From Warburgia ugandensis (Eukaryota > Streptophyta > Magnoliopsida > Canellales > Canellaceae), in the NCBI GenBank assembly GCA_035236585.1, contig CP141139.1:20972990-21036989 (forward strand): a stretch of DNA of 64,000 nt. Direction: 5' to 3'. The notes under the pieces were generated by a model. The model searched no databases and was not told the origin of the DNA. It saw only the letters and a program-made list of their open reading frames with translations. This document shows positions 39,904-51,847 of this stretch, in pieces. Every line of letters begins with the position of its first letter. The first letter of the stretch is position 1. The translations under genes were made by a program, and so were the position numbers.

Positions 39904-40168
39904 ATTTTAAGAAGATGAAGATGATTTTCATTTCTTCCTCCCAAACTAATATACAAATGCATATTTATTTATAAGAAAGAAATAATAGAATCATCTTCAA
40001 CTTCCCCCTTGCCGATTGGCTACCTAACCCAAGGGTTGCCATCTTTTAAGAAGTTGCAGATGATTTTCATTTCTTCCTCACAAACTAACATACAAATGCA
40101 TATTCATTTGTAAGAAAGAAATAATAGAATCATCTTCAACTTCCACCTTGTCGGCTGGCACCTGACGC
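39851..40168 (-). repeat. 139-bp tandem repeats at the LINE 5' end
   Basis: ATCATCTTCA recurs at 39851, 39990 and 40129, a spacing of 139 bp, giving two full units and a partial one. Units contain AAATGCATATTCATTTGTAA and GGGTTGCCATCTTTTAAGAA. The first unit includes the start codon of the polyprotein frame (39903). Repeated 5' units of this kind can serve as an internal promoter in LINEs. The same sequence forms the fragment at 1-202. Confidence 0.8.
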
Positions 40169-42628
40169 AAAATATTTAGAAATGTATTCAATTTATCTTT
40201 TATTATAGTTGAAATGTGAAATTGCACTATCTAATGTAAAATTAGATATTTTGTGGATTTTTTACATTTGTACCCTCGACATTCAAAACAATACAATTAG
40301 GCCAAATTAGGGATAATTAAGTGATTTCTATGGCTAAAATATTCAAAACATAGGGATACATATACAATTTATCTTTTAGAATAGTTGGAATGTGAAACTA
40401 CTCTTTCTGATGAAAAATTAGATAATTTGTGCGTTTTTGCATTTGTATTGTAGACGTTCAAAATAGTACAACTAAGCCAAATTAGAGACAATTAAGGAAT
40501 TTTTAAGAATAAAATATTCAAAATATAGGGATATGTATACAGTTAATTGGAATGTGAAATTACACTTTCTTGTACAAAATTAGATATTTTATAGATTCTT
40601 TACGGTTGTACCCTAGACTGTTAAAATAGTAGAATTAAGCCTAATTAATGATTATTAAGTATTTTTTAAGACTAAAATATTCAATATATATATAGATATG
40701 TATACAATTTATCCTTTAATATAGTTGGAATGTTAAATTGCTCTGTTTAGTATAAAATTAGATATTTGGTGTATTTTTTACATTTGTACCTTGAAACTTT
40801 ATAACGATATAATTAAGCAAAATTAGTAATAATTAAGTGAATTTTAACCAAAATGTGTTAAAATTTTGAGATATGTATACAATTTATCTTTTAATATAGT
40901 TGGAAAGTGAAATTGCACTTACTTTTGCAAAGTTAGATATTTTGTAAAATTTTTACATTTGTACACTGGACCTCCAAAATAGTAGAATTAAGCTCAATGA
41001 GTGATAATTAGCTAATTTCTAAGTATAAAATATTCAAAATATAGGAACATTTATACAATTTATCTTTTAAAATGTTGGAATGTGAGATTTCCCTATCTTG
41101 TGTAAAATTAGATATTTTGTGCATATTTTACATTTGTGCCTAGACCTTCAAAATAGTAGAATAATGCCTAATTAGTGATAATTATGTTATTTTTTAAGAC
41201 TAAAATATTTAAAATATAGGGATATGTATAAATTAGTGATAATTAAGTGCTTTTTAAGATGAAAATATTAAAAAATAATGGGATATGTATACAATTTATC
41301 TTTTAATATAGTTGGAATATGAAATTACATTTTCTTGTGTAAAATTAGCTACTTTGTGGATTTTTTATGTATGTACATTAGACCATCAAATTTTATTCAA
41401 GAAAGAGGAATTTCACATTCCAACTATATTAAAGGTAAACTATATACATATCCATGTATTTTGAAATTTTTATTCTTAGAAATTAATTAATTATTTTATT
41501 TTAATGTTGAGGAGACAAATGTAAAAAATTCACAAACTATGTAATTTTTCTCAAGAAAGAGCAATTTCACATTCCAACAATATTAAAGGATAAATTGTAT
41601 ACATATTCATATATTTTAAATATTTTAGTCTTATAAATCACTCAATATCACAAATTAGGCAATATTCTACCATTTTGAATGTTTGTGGCACAAATGTAAA
41701 CATGCACAAAAAATCTAATTTTACACAAGAAAGCAATCTCACATTCCAACTATTTTAAAATATACATATCCCTATATATTGAATGTTTTAGTTTTAGAAA
41801 TCACTTAATTATCACTAGTTAGGCTTAATTCTACTAATTTGAAGGTCCAAGCTACAATGTAAAAAATGCACAAAGTATCTAATTTTGCAAAAGAAAGTGC
41901 AATTTCATGTTCCAACTATATTAAAAGATAAATTGTGTACTTATCCATAAAATTTGAATATTTTTGCCTTAGAAATCACTTAATTATTATTACTTAATTC
42001 TATTATTTTGAGGTCTAGGGTGCAAATGTAAAACATGCACAAAATATCTAGTTTTACACTGGACTGAGCAATTTCACATTCCAACTATATTAGAAGATAA
42101 ATTGTACACATACTCCTATATTTTGAATATTTTAGTATGAGAAATCACTTAATCATCACTTGTTAGGCTTAATTCTAATGCTTTAAAGGTCGAGGGTATA
42201 GATGTAAAAAGTGCACAAAATATTTAATTTTACACAAGAAAGAGAAATTTCACATTCCAATTATATTGAAAGAAAATTTGTATACATATCCCTATATTTT
42301 GAATATTTTAGTATTAAAAATTACTTAATTATCACTAACTAGGCTTAAGTTTACTATTTTGAAGGTCTAGAGTACAAATGTAAAAAATGATCAAAATATC
42401 TAATTTTGTAGATGAAAGAGCAATTTCACAATGCGATTATATTAAAAGATAAATTATATACATATTCCTTAATTTTGAATATTTTAGTCTAAGAAATTAC
42501 TTAATTATAACTAATTTTTCTTAATTCTACTATTTTGAAGGTTTAGGGTACAAATGTAAAAAATGCACAAAATAACTAATATTATATAAGAAAGAGCAAT
42601 TTCACATTCTAACTATATTAAAAGATAA

Positions 42629-44118
42629 TTTTCATACCATGAACATTTAAAATAGTAGAATTGAGACAAATTAGTGACAATAGAGTAATTTCCAAGACTA
42701 GTTACTTCAAAATATAGGGACATATATACAGTTTATCTTTTAAAATAGTTACAATATGAAATTGCTCTTTCTTATGTAAAATTAGATATTTTGCGCTTTT
42801 TTACATTTTTGCCATGGACCTTCAAAATAGTAGAATTAAACAAAATTAGGGATGATTAAGTGAATTCTAATACTAATATATGCAAAATATTAGGAAATGT
42901 ATACATTATTATAGTTGAAATGTGAAATTGAACTATCTTATGTAAAATTAGATATTTTGAGAATATTTTACATTTGTACCCTCGACATTCAAAACTGTAC
43001 AATTAGGCCAAATTAGGGATAATTAAGTGATTTTTATGGCTAAAATATTCAAAACATAGGGATACATATAACAATTTATCTTTTAGAATAGTTGGAATGT
43101 AAAGCTGCTCTTTCTAATGAAAAATTAGATAATTTGTGCATTTTTGCATTTGTGCCATAGACCTTCAAAATAGTACAACTAAGCCAAATTAGGGACAATT
43201 AAGGGATTTTTAAGAATAAAATATTCAAAATATAGGCATATTACACAATTAGTTGGAATAGGAAATTACACTTTCTTGTGCAAAATTAGATATTTTATGT
43301 TTGTATCTTAAACCTTTAAAATAGTAGAATTAATCCTAATAAGCTATTATTAAGTAATTTTTAAGACTAAAATAATCAATATATGTATATATGAATGGGT
43401 ATACAATTTATATTTAATATAGTTGGAATGTTAAATTTCTCTGTCTAGTATAAAATTAGAGATGAATGTGCATATATGGATGTGTATACAACTTATCTCT
43501 AAAATATACACGTTCCAACTATATTAAAAGATAAATTGTGTACTTATCTCTAAAATTTGAATATTTTTGTCTTAGAAATCACTTAATTATCATTAATTTG
43601 GCTTAATTCTATTATCCTTAAAATATCTAGTTTTATACAAGACAGAGCAATTTCACATTCCAACCATATCAGAAGATAAATTGTACACATATTGCTATAT
43701 TTTGAATATTTTAGTATGAGAAATCACTTAATCATCACTTATTAGGCCTAATTCTAATGCTTTAAAGGTCGATGGTACATATGTAAAAAATTCACAAAAT
43801 ATTTAATTTTACACAAGAAAGAGAAATTTCACATTCCAATTATATTAAAAGAAAATTTGTATACATATCCTTATATTTTGAATATTTTAGTATTAAAAAT
43901 TACTTAATTATCACTAACTAGGCTTAAGTCTACTGTTTTGAAGGTCCGGAGTACAAATGTAGAAAATGAACAAAATATCTAATTTACCAGATGAAAGAGC
44001 AATTTCACAATGCAATTATATTAAAAGATAAATTATATACATATTCCTTAATTTTGAATATTTTAGTCTTAAAAATTACTTAATTATAACTCACATTCCA
44101 ACTATATTAAAACATAAT
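42629..44118. repeat. Higher-order repeat unit 3 (internally shortened)
   Basis: Only about 1.49 kb: plus arm 42629-43454 and minus arm 43512-44118. The standard plus-to-minus switch is gone. Plus sequence instead passes through GAGATGAATGTGCATATATG and TACAACTTATCTCTAAAATA into minus sequence at ACGTTCCAACTATATTAAAA. This looks like a deletion across the middle of a full unit. Confidence 0.75.
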
Positions 44119-47118
44119 TTTCATACCGTGGACATTCAGAATAGTAGAATTGAGACAAATTAGTGATAATAGAGTGATTTCCAAGACTAGTTAGTTCAAA
44201 ATATAGGGACATATATATAGTTTATCTTTTAAAATAGTTACAATATGAAATTGCTCTTTCTTATGTAAAATTAGATATTTTGCGCTTTTTTACATTTTTG
44301 CCATGGACCTTCAAAATAGTAGAATTAAACAAAATTAGGGATGATTAAGTGATTTGTAAGAATAATATAGTTAAAATATTCAAAAACGTATACAATTTAT
44401 CTTTTATTATAGCTAAAATGTGAAATTGCACTATCTTATGTAAAATTAGAAATTTTGTGGATTTTTTTACATTTATACCCTCGACATTCAAAACAATACA
44501 ATTAGGCTAAATTAGGGATAATTAAGTGATTTTTATGGCTAAAATATTCAAAACATAGGGATACATATACAATTTATCTTTTACAATAGTTGGAATGTGA
44601 CACTGCTCTTTCTAATGAAAAATTAGATAATTTGTGCATTTTTGCATTTGTACCATAGACCTTCAAAATAGTACAACTAAGCCAAATTAGAGACAATTAA
44701 GGGATTTTTAAGAATAAAATATACAAAATATAGGGATATGTATATAGTTAGTTGGAATGTGACATTACACTTTCTTGTGCAAAATTAGATATTTTATAGA
44801 TTCTTTACGTTTGTACCCTAGACCTTTAAAATAGTAGAATTAAACCTAATTAATGATTGTTAAGTAATTTTTAAGACTAAAATATTCAATATATATATAT
44901 ATATATGGATATGTATACAATTTATCTTTTAACATAGTTGAAATGTTAAATTGCTCTGTCTAGTATAAAATTAGATATTTTGTGTATTTTTTTCATTTGT
45001 ACCCTGAAACTTTATAACAATAGAAATAATCAAAATTACTGATAATTAAGTGATTTTCAAACAAAATGTTTAAAATTTTGGGCTATGTATACAATTTATC
45101 TTTTAATATAGTTGGAAAGTGAAATTGCTCTTGTTTTTGCAAAGTTAGATATTTTGTAAATTATTTACATTTGTACATTGGACCTTGAAAATAGTAGAAT
45201 TAAGCCCAATGAGTGATAATTAGTTGATTTTTAAGTCTAAAATATTCAAAATATAGGAACATTTATACAATTTATCTTTTAATATAGTTGGAATGTGAGA
45301 TTTTTCTTTCTTGTGTAAAATTAGATATTTTGTGCATATTTTACATATGTAACTAGACCTTCAAAATAGTAGAATATTGCCTAATTAGTGATAATTAAGT
45401 TATTTTTTAAGACTAAAATATTTAAAATATAGGAATATGTATACAATTTATCTTTTAATATAGTTGGAACGTGAGATTGCTCTTTCTTGTGTAAATTAGA
45501 TATTTTGAGCATTTTTGACATTTGTACCCTTGACCTTCAAAATAGTAGAATTAATCTTAATTAGTGATAATTAAGTGATTTTTAATAATAAAATATTCAA
45601 AATATAGGGATATATATACAATTCATCTTTTAATATAGTTGGAATATGAAATTACATTTTCTTATGTAAAATTAGTTACTTTGTGGATTTTTTACGTTTG
45701 TATGCTAGACCATCAAATTTTATTTAAGAAAGAGCAATTTCATATTCTAACTATATTAAAAGATAAACTGTATACATATCCCTATATTTTGAAAATTTTA
45801 TTCTTAGAAATCACTTAATTGTTTTGTTTTAATGTCAAGGGGACAAATGTAAAAAATTAAAAATTCACAAAATATGTAATTTTTCTCTAGAAAGAGCAAT
45901 TTCACATTCCAACTATATTAAAAGATATATTGTATACATATTCATATATTTTAAATATTTTAAATCACTCAATATCACTAATTAAGCATTATTCTACTAT
46001 TTTGAATGCCTGTGGCACAAATGTTAAAATGCACAAAAAATCTAATTTTACACAAGAAAGCAATCTCACATTCCAACTATTTTAAAATATACATATCCCT
46101 ATATATTGAATGTTTTAGCTTTAGAAATCACTTAATTATCACTAGTTAGGCTTAATTCTACTAATTTGAAGGTCCAAGCTACAATGTAAAAAATGCACAA
46201 AATATCTAATTTTGCAAAAGAAAGTACAATTTTATGTTCCAACTACATTAAAAGATAAATTGTGTACTTATCTATAAAATTTGAATTTTTTGCCTTAGAA
46301 ATCACTGAATTATTATTACTTAATTCTATTATTTTGAAGGTCCAGGGTACAAATATAAAAAATACACAAAATATCTATTTTTGCAAAAGAATGTGCAATT
46401 TCATGTTCTAACTATATTAAAAGATAAATTGTGTACTTATCTGTAAAATTTGAATTTTTTGCCTTAGAAATCACTTAATTATTATTAATTTGGATTAATT
46501 CTATTATTTTGAAGGTGTAGGGTACAAATGTAAAAAATGCACAAAATATCTAGTTTTACACTAGACAAAGCAATTTCACATTCCAACTACATTAGAAGAT
46601 AAATTGTACACGTATTCCTATATTTTGAATATTTTAGTCTGAGAAATCACTTAATCATCAATTGTTAGGCTTAATTCTAATGCTCTAAAGGTTGAGGGTA
46701 CAAATGTAAAAAATTCACAAATTTTTAATTTTACACAAGAAAATGAAATTTCAAATTCTAATTATATTAAAAGAAAATTGTATACATATCCCTATATTTT
46801 GAAAAAAATCACTTAATTATCACTAACTAGGCTTAAGTCTATTGTTTTGAAGGTCCAAAGAACAAAGGTAAAAAAGGAACAAAATATCTAATTTTGCATA
46901 TGAAAGAGCAATTTCACAATTTAATTATATTAAAAGATAGATTATATACATATTCCTTAATTTTGAATATTTTAGTCTTAGAAATTACTTAATTATAATG
47001 AATTTTTCTTAATTCTATTATTTTGAAGGTCTAGGCTACAAATGTAAAAAATGCACAAAATAACTAAGTTTTTTACAAGAAAGTGCAATTTCACATTCCA
47101 ACTATATTAAAAGATAAT
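44119..47118. repeat. Higher-order repeat unit 4
   Basis: Plus arm 44119-45716 with a short TA run (44891-44905), minus arm 45717-47118. The minus arm is longer than in the other units because one monomer carrying TTTGAATTTTTTGCCTTAGA is duplicated (about 46270 and 46450). Plus sequence resumes at 47119 but is cut off after about 70 bp by a CACTA-like fragment. Confidence 0.8.
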
Positions 47119-47189
47119 TTTCGTACCATGGACATTCAGAATAGTAGAATTGAGACAAATTAGTGATAATAGAGTGGTTTCCAAATCAG

Positions 47190-47900
47190 CAACCTCATCA
47201 TCGTCGTTATTATGTAGCATATTCAAATTATCAGAAACATCAGTGCTCCCAACTTATGCCTATATTACAATTGACAAACAAAATTTAGTTTACAGTAAAC
47301 ACCAATTACTAATAAGGGAGTGAGGAATGTAAAGAGACAGAATAATAAAGAAATAATAAAAAACAAACACATACATGTGGTGCTGTAGGTGTGTTGTTCA
47401 TTGTTTGAGAATGGTTGAAGATATCTGGGAAGAAAAATCTAAAAGAGATGTAAAAGCAGCTTGGGTTGGGCTTTTCACTGATTCATGCAAAAGATCTAAG
47501 TGTAAATTAGTAAATGTATATGTATTACTCTCTCCCATCGATCTTGTTAAATAAAAGGTAAATTAAAAACCTAATAGAGGACGGCTCGATAAGAATAGTC
47601 TTATAATATAACAAAATAAAAGACCGTTATAATATAACCGTCCATATTACAGGACGGTTAATGAATAACTGTCCTATTTTAATAAAAATAGAGAACGGTT
47701 AAAACATAACAGTCCTATATTTGGAAAAACAAATAGGACGGTTAACAAATAACCATCCTATTTTACTTAGAAATATAGGACGGTTAAGAAATAATAGTCC
47801 TATAATTTTACAAACATAAAGGACTATTAGAAATAAACCGTCCTATGTATGTTGAAAATATAGGACAGTTATTACATAACCGTCCTTTATTTACACTTGC
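47190..47900 (-). mobile_element. Terminal fragment of a second CACTA-like element
   Basis: It starts abruptly where plus satellite stops (about 47185). The left part looks like the beginning of a gene on the minus strand: a short exon MNNTPTAPH ending at GTATGTG (about 47405-47378), and after an intron an acidic stretch SDNLNMLHNNDDDEV (about 47243-47200). The right part is an array of GACGG inverted motifs. First exon plus subterminal array fits the end of a CACTA transposon of a different family from the one at 3.6-12.5 kb. No CACTA terminus is recognised at the right edge. Low certainty. Confidence 0.45.
47577..47890. repeat. GACGGTTA hairpin repeat array
   Basis: At least twelve copies of AGGACGGTTA and its inverse TAACCGTCCT (some with one change) alternate over 310 bp, usually as facing pairs 10-35 bases apart, for example GACCGTTATAATATAACCGT at 47612-47631. 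Each pair can form a short stem. Such arrays are typical of CACTA subterminal regions, where they bind the element's own protein. Confidence 0.8.
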
Positions 47901-48214
47901 ATAGTTTAGTACTTTAGTTGCATTGCCACTCAGTACTCACTTGAGACTTAAGTGTCCATGGACCACCATGCTTCCACCTCCATGGGAGTGTGATGTGCCA
48001 GTGACTAGTCTGCCCTTAGACCGCCTAGACTAGCTGCTGGCCTGCCGGATAAAGATAACCTGTCCTCCTCCAATTCCAAACTGGCATGTGGCAACTGTAG
48101 TTAATGAAACTTACACTTCAATCATTTGTCAAATATTTTGAGTCTTTGACGCCCGATCCAACATGTGGGCCTCCATTGCAATGGCAAGAAAACAAAATCA
48201 AAACATAACCCGTG
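47901..48214. other. Unique-looking stretch, nothing recognised
   Basis: Moderate GC content, no repeat shared with the rest of the window and no convincing frame or RNA. It may be the inner part of the CACTA-like fragment or host spacer. Confidence 0.4.
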
Positions 48215-48551
48215 AAACTTGTTAACTAATTATCTAGGGCAATTGTCATTTAGTAGTTTTTGAAAGTAAAATTCCCATCTTTGTTTAATCTCATCATCTT
48301 TGAATAGTATCCTTTGATCATTACTTCTAATCTAATGCACTTAACATGGTCTCAGTCCTTACCCTTTTGTTGTCTTATTTTTGCATGTTTAAACACATCT
48401 TTCTCACCTTATCTTGATCTTAGTCTATGATAGTGATCATCATATGGCCTTAAGTTTAGCCTCACTTACTTTTCTCTTAGCAACCATTTTAAGATTAGTT
48501 ACACATTGTTAGTTACAAATTACACTTACTAGATAATTAGTTAACAAGTTT
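48215..48551. repeat. 23-bp inverted repeat around a LINE scrap
   Basis: AAACTTGTTAACTAATTATC plus TAG (48215-48237) and its exact reverse complement (48529-48551) enclose about 290 bp, most of it the LINE fragment at 48236-48490. The arms end sharply on both sides. No clear target duplication flanks them, so this may be a MITE-like unit or a templated repair product. Confidence 0.7.
48236..48490 (-). mobile_element. Internal RTE LINE fragment
   Basis: Collinear with 38217-38462 of the large LINE, the spacer between endonuclease and reverse transcriptase. Shared stretches include CATCATCTTTGA, AAACACATCTTTCTCACCTT and TAAGTTTAGCCTCACTTACT. It is clearly diverged with small indels and neither LINE end is present, so it was moved as DNA or trimmed on both sides. 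Confidence 0.82.
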
Positions 48552-49115
48552 TGTAACTTGTATAAGTGACTAATTGTCACATATTGTATAAAATTATAAA
48601 TGCTCATGATTTTCATATACTAACTCCACATGTCATCACCAATTGATCTAATATATCTCTTTTTCATCAAATTCATGAATATCATTTATCCAGCTCATAT
48701 AACTCAAGATTTGTTTTGATTTCTTACTAATGTTTCTCATTTCTAACTCCCAATTGATGATAATAGATTGGGAATAACTTATTCATCCATGATTCTTGTA
48801 GAGTAAAAGGTAGTTAGTCACCCTTAGTAATATCATTCAACATTTTTATTTTTTCATGATCATTTTACCATCAATGCCAAATGTAGTTCTTTTCACTAAG
48901 TATAGACCATAGTCCAGAATTAATTTTAGTTTCACCAAAGTTATCATATCAATATCCCTCTAATTCTTTCTTGATAAGCTTTTGTGCTAATTCAACAATT
49001 GAGTAGACCATAGTCCAGAATTAATTTTAGCTTCACCAAAGTTATCATATCAATATCCCTCTAATTCTTTCTTAATAAGCTTTTATGCTAATTCAACAAT
49101 TGAGTTATTATATTA
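48552..49115. repeat. AT-rich spacer with 101-bp tandem duplication
   Basis: No gene seen. Bases 48903-49003 and 49004-49104 are direct copies differing at about three positions (for example CTTGATAAGC against CTTAATAAGC), so the duplication is recent. It lies right beside the left end of solo LTR 3. Confidence 0.8.
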
Positions 49116-51828
49116 TGACGACCCAAGTTTTCATCACACTTTTTAAATCCAAAAGACATTGCCTTAGCGAGCTTGATTTCTAATAAAATAATTTTTAAAG
49201 CGTAAACAACTACGAAAGAATCTTTTCTTTTAAATTCATTTTGAAAAACCTCGAGTGTCAATTTTTTTTTTCTCTAAAACAAGGATTCTCGGTGAAATGA
49301 GCGCTCAATTCTACCAAAAATCCAATAGAGTTTCCTCTATTTTTTGGACACATGACATTTAACGCATGTCATTGCGAAGTACCTGATAACATTTGTCGAC
49401 AATTTCAAAACATAAATGGAGACTGTCTCCTTTTTCATACATCAAACCAAATAAAGACAAATCAAGTCCAACAAAACACACTCAGGAACTCCACGTCACA
49501 ACCCAATCACATAAGTTATCCAAACTTCTCAAAATTACATGTATAACAATCTCTTTCCCATTTTTGATAAAGTAACTTCAAACATAAACCAATTATTACC
49601 TGTCTAAGTTAAAAGCTTTTCGTCGGCATACTCTTGGCAGTAAGCTCCTACTTCTTGGGAATCCTCTGCTCTGAGATATTGTAAACAAATACAATATCTC
49701 AGCAAACTTGTGTTTGTGTAGGTGGAATAAGAATAAGTTATATATAAAAAAAATCATGATATTCTATATAATTTAATTTGTCCATACTAAAACATGCAAC
49801 TAATATTCAATTATCATTTGGCTTGAAATAATTCAACATTCATCAACATCATAAATTCATGCCAAGATGAAAAAACATCAATGCATTAGTACTAAAACAT
49901 ATTCTTGAAATGCAAGTATGCAGTCACATGTCAAACTCACTAATCATTTTCATTTCCTGATACTAGTCTCTGCTCATACGAGCCATTTCACATTACCAAA
50001 TACCAATGTGTTGTCATGTGTATCAAGTACACAGTAGACAATATTATCCTCTTTGGCGCAGTGAGTCAGTGCAGTGGGTTAAACCCAAAGACACACCTCA
50101 TGGCTTTACTCTTGAGAGATCGGTAGCTTGTCTAGCTTGAAGGCCACCCACATCATAACGACCCCTCAAAACTCGTCAAACTCCCCAAACAATGGGGCTA
50201 AATCTCAGGGACTGGTAGCTCGTCCAGCCTAAAGGCCCACCCACATCATAATGACCCCTTTCACTCATACAAGTTAACTCACAATTTTCTGGTATCAGTC
50301 TTCTATTTTCTCACATAATTCTCAATAATGTATAGCTTTTGCATGAACAGTTTAATCATGGTTACATTTCAGCATACACATTCATCTTGCCTTTCATATA
50401 AGTTGAATAGACTTATTTCAATGCTTGAAATTCATATACAAATACGTATATAGCAAAAATCTTAACAATCTTAATTCCACCTACCTCAAATGGTGCTCTT
50501 CTACTTCACTGACTCGAATACTTTCCTCAGTTCGTGTACAAGCTTCCAAATCGATCACGCCTTTGAAAGTACAAGAAACATATTCAGATATACAACTTTG
50601 GGACTTCTCCTAGCTTTTCCAGTATGAAAGCTCCCTCTAAGTTAGTTACTGACATTAGTCGTCATAAGGCGAAGTGACAGTGCTTATTTCCATGCTAAAG
50701 GTGTTTCATTAACTATTGATTGATAGCTAGTTGAATGACCTATGGTTACTGGATTGCCAATCCACACCATTGGTTCTAGATTGGCTATTCACTACTTTTC
50801 TTAAGTGGTTATAAGTTGTTTTCATCATTAAATGGTCTCATCTTGAATTTTTCAAGTATCTTAACTTATTAAAGGTTAGGGTACCATGGTAGCGTCTAAC
50901 CACCAATCAGAAGTGCCAGGTCGCTGTCCAATAGAACGGTTTAGATTTTTATATCAATTTCACTCTAAAAATTTCAATTTGTGAAATATCCTAGCAATTT
51001 CAGTCTCTAGAACTCATTTGTAGTGTCTGACTGTCGATCAGACATCAAAAGGTTACTATGTGAACAGTACCCTATCGGACGGCTAAGATCGTCTGATCAG
51101 TTTCTAGGTTAGATCTACTAATTTAGTGTGGTTTGAGCTACATTAGGTGCTTAATTACCTATCCTTAAGCTTGGAATAGGAATTGTATTGTTGGAACATC
51201 CATACATTTAGATCTAAGGTGAAAATGCACGGATTTAGCAAAACAACACAAATCAAAAGTTGGGTCTTGTAGATCTTACCTTCCAAGTGCCTTTCTGTGT
51301 TTTTTCCTCTCTAAAATGGGCTAGATTAGCTCCTTTCCATAAAAAAACCCTCCAACATATGCATGCGATGATTCCCCTTTCAATCTAACATTTAGAAATG
51401 CCCGGATCGTTCCAAAATCTTAAGGCTTCGGTTCATCTCGTCGTGAGGAGCGGAATGGTTGGCTCAAATCATCGATTCGAGTCGTCGTCTTCTCCGGCGA
51501 TGTCTGTGAACTCCAAGACCCAAAAAAACCCTAAGTTTCTTCTCCAGCATGGTGGATTTCCAAGCGTGCGATTTCTTCCCCCTCTCCTTTCCTTTCCTTC
51601 TCCTTCTCTTCCTTCTCTCTTCTTTTTCTCCGTTCTCTTCTTCTTTCTTCTTCTCCTCTTCCCTCCTTCATCGGGTTTTCTCCCTCTTTTTTTTTTTTTT
51701 TTTCTTTGTTCTGGTTTGTCCTTCAAGTTTGGGAGGAGACAGGCTCGATGGCCCTCTTACATGGGGGCTGCCAGTATCAATCTTGGGCCTCCTTCGTTTA
51801 AGTGATTTTATTTTATTTTTTTGCAACA
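49116..51828 (-). mobile_element. Solo LTR 3 (probable Ty3/Gypsy type, minus)
   Basis: About 2.71 kb. On the plus strand it opens TGACGACCCAAGTTTTCATC, the inverse of the end of solo LTR 1 (ACCTGGGTCGTCACA), and closes TTTTTTTGCAACA. Interior blocks resemble the inverse of solo LTR 1 (CCACCCACATCATAACGACC near 50143-50162 against its GGGCGTTATG block; the CTCGAGTGTCAA stretch at 49251). Flanking 5-mers TATTA and TATAC agree only in part, so the right end is less certain than the left. No internal retrotransposon genes are present. A long pyrimidine tract lies near what would be its 5' end. Confidence 0.65.
51573..51712. repeat. Long polypyrimidine tract
   Basis: About 140 bases on the plus strand almost entirely C and T (CCTTTCCTTCTCCTTCTCTT and similar), ending in an uninterrupted T run at 51688-51704. 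It lies inside solo LTR 3 and is purine-rich in LTR orientation. The Phe/Leu- and Lys/Arg-rich open frames here are by-products of this composition. Confidence 0.85.
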
Positions 51829-51847
51829 TATACCAATATATTTTGTA

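Larger units (their letters stand above)
36597..40168 (-). mobile_element. RTE-type LINE, near full length (3.57 kb)
   Basis: A non-LTR retrotransposon in reverse orientation: 5' tandem repeats (40168-39851), an endonuclease-reverse transcriptase reading region (39903-36683), and a 3' tail of 24 TGA units. Short microsatellite tails and this protein type mark the RTE clade. Empty copies of the site (42843-42897, 44335-44395) show that about 15-25 bp of satellite were lost and that no target duplication exists. The 5' edge shares GCAA with the target. LINEs integrate by nicking the target with their endonuclease and reverse-transcribing their RNA in place. Stops and frameshifts show it is dead. 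Confidence 0.88.
36359..42628. repeat. Higher-order repeat unit 2 (holds the LINE)
   Basis: Plus arm 36359-41391, interrupted by the RTE LINE at 36597-40168; minus arm 41392-42628. Without the LINE the unit is about 2.7 kb. The variant motif ATGGCTAAAATATTCAAAAC near 40330, shared with units 1, 3 and 4, fixes the alignment. Confidence 0.8.
33295..47118. repeat. Inverted-arm satellite higher-order repeat array
   Basis: Satellite orientation alternates regularly. Minus-to-plus switches lie near 33295, 36358, 42628, 44118 and 47118. Plus-to-minus switches lie near 35145, 41392 and 45717, with an atypical one at about 43455-43512. After subtracting the LINE and the 279-bp insert, switch-to-switch units measure about 2.79, 2.70, 1.49 and 3.00 kb. 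Each full unit has a plus arm of about 1.46-1.60 kb and a minus arm of about 1.2-1.4 kb. The plus-to-minus switches share AGACCATCAAATTTTATT. Four of the minus-to-plus switches read ATTAAAA, a short variable stretch, TACC, then GGACATTCAGAA or a close variant. Confidence 0.85.

Noticed and set aside
36683..40168. L1-type rather than RTE-type LINE
   Set aside because: The (TGA)n tail in place of poly(A), the short single polyprotein and the protein motifs fit RTE better.
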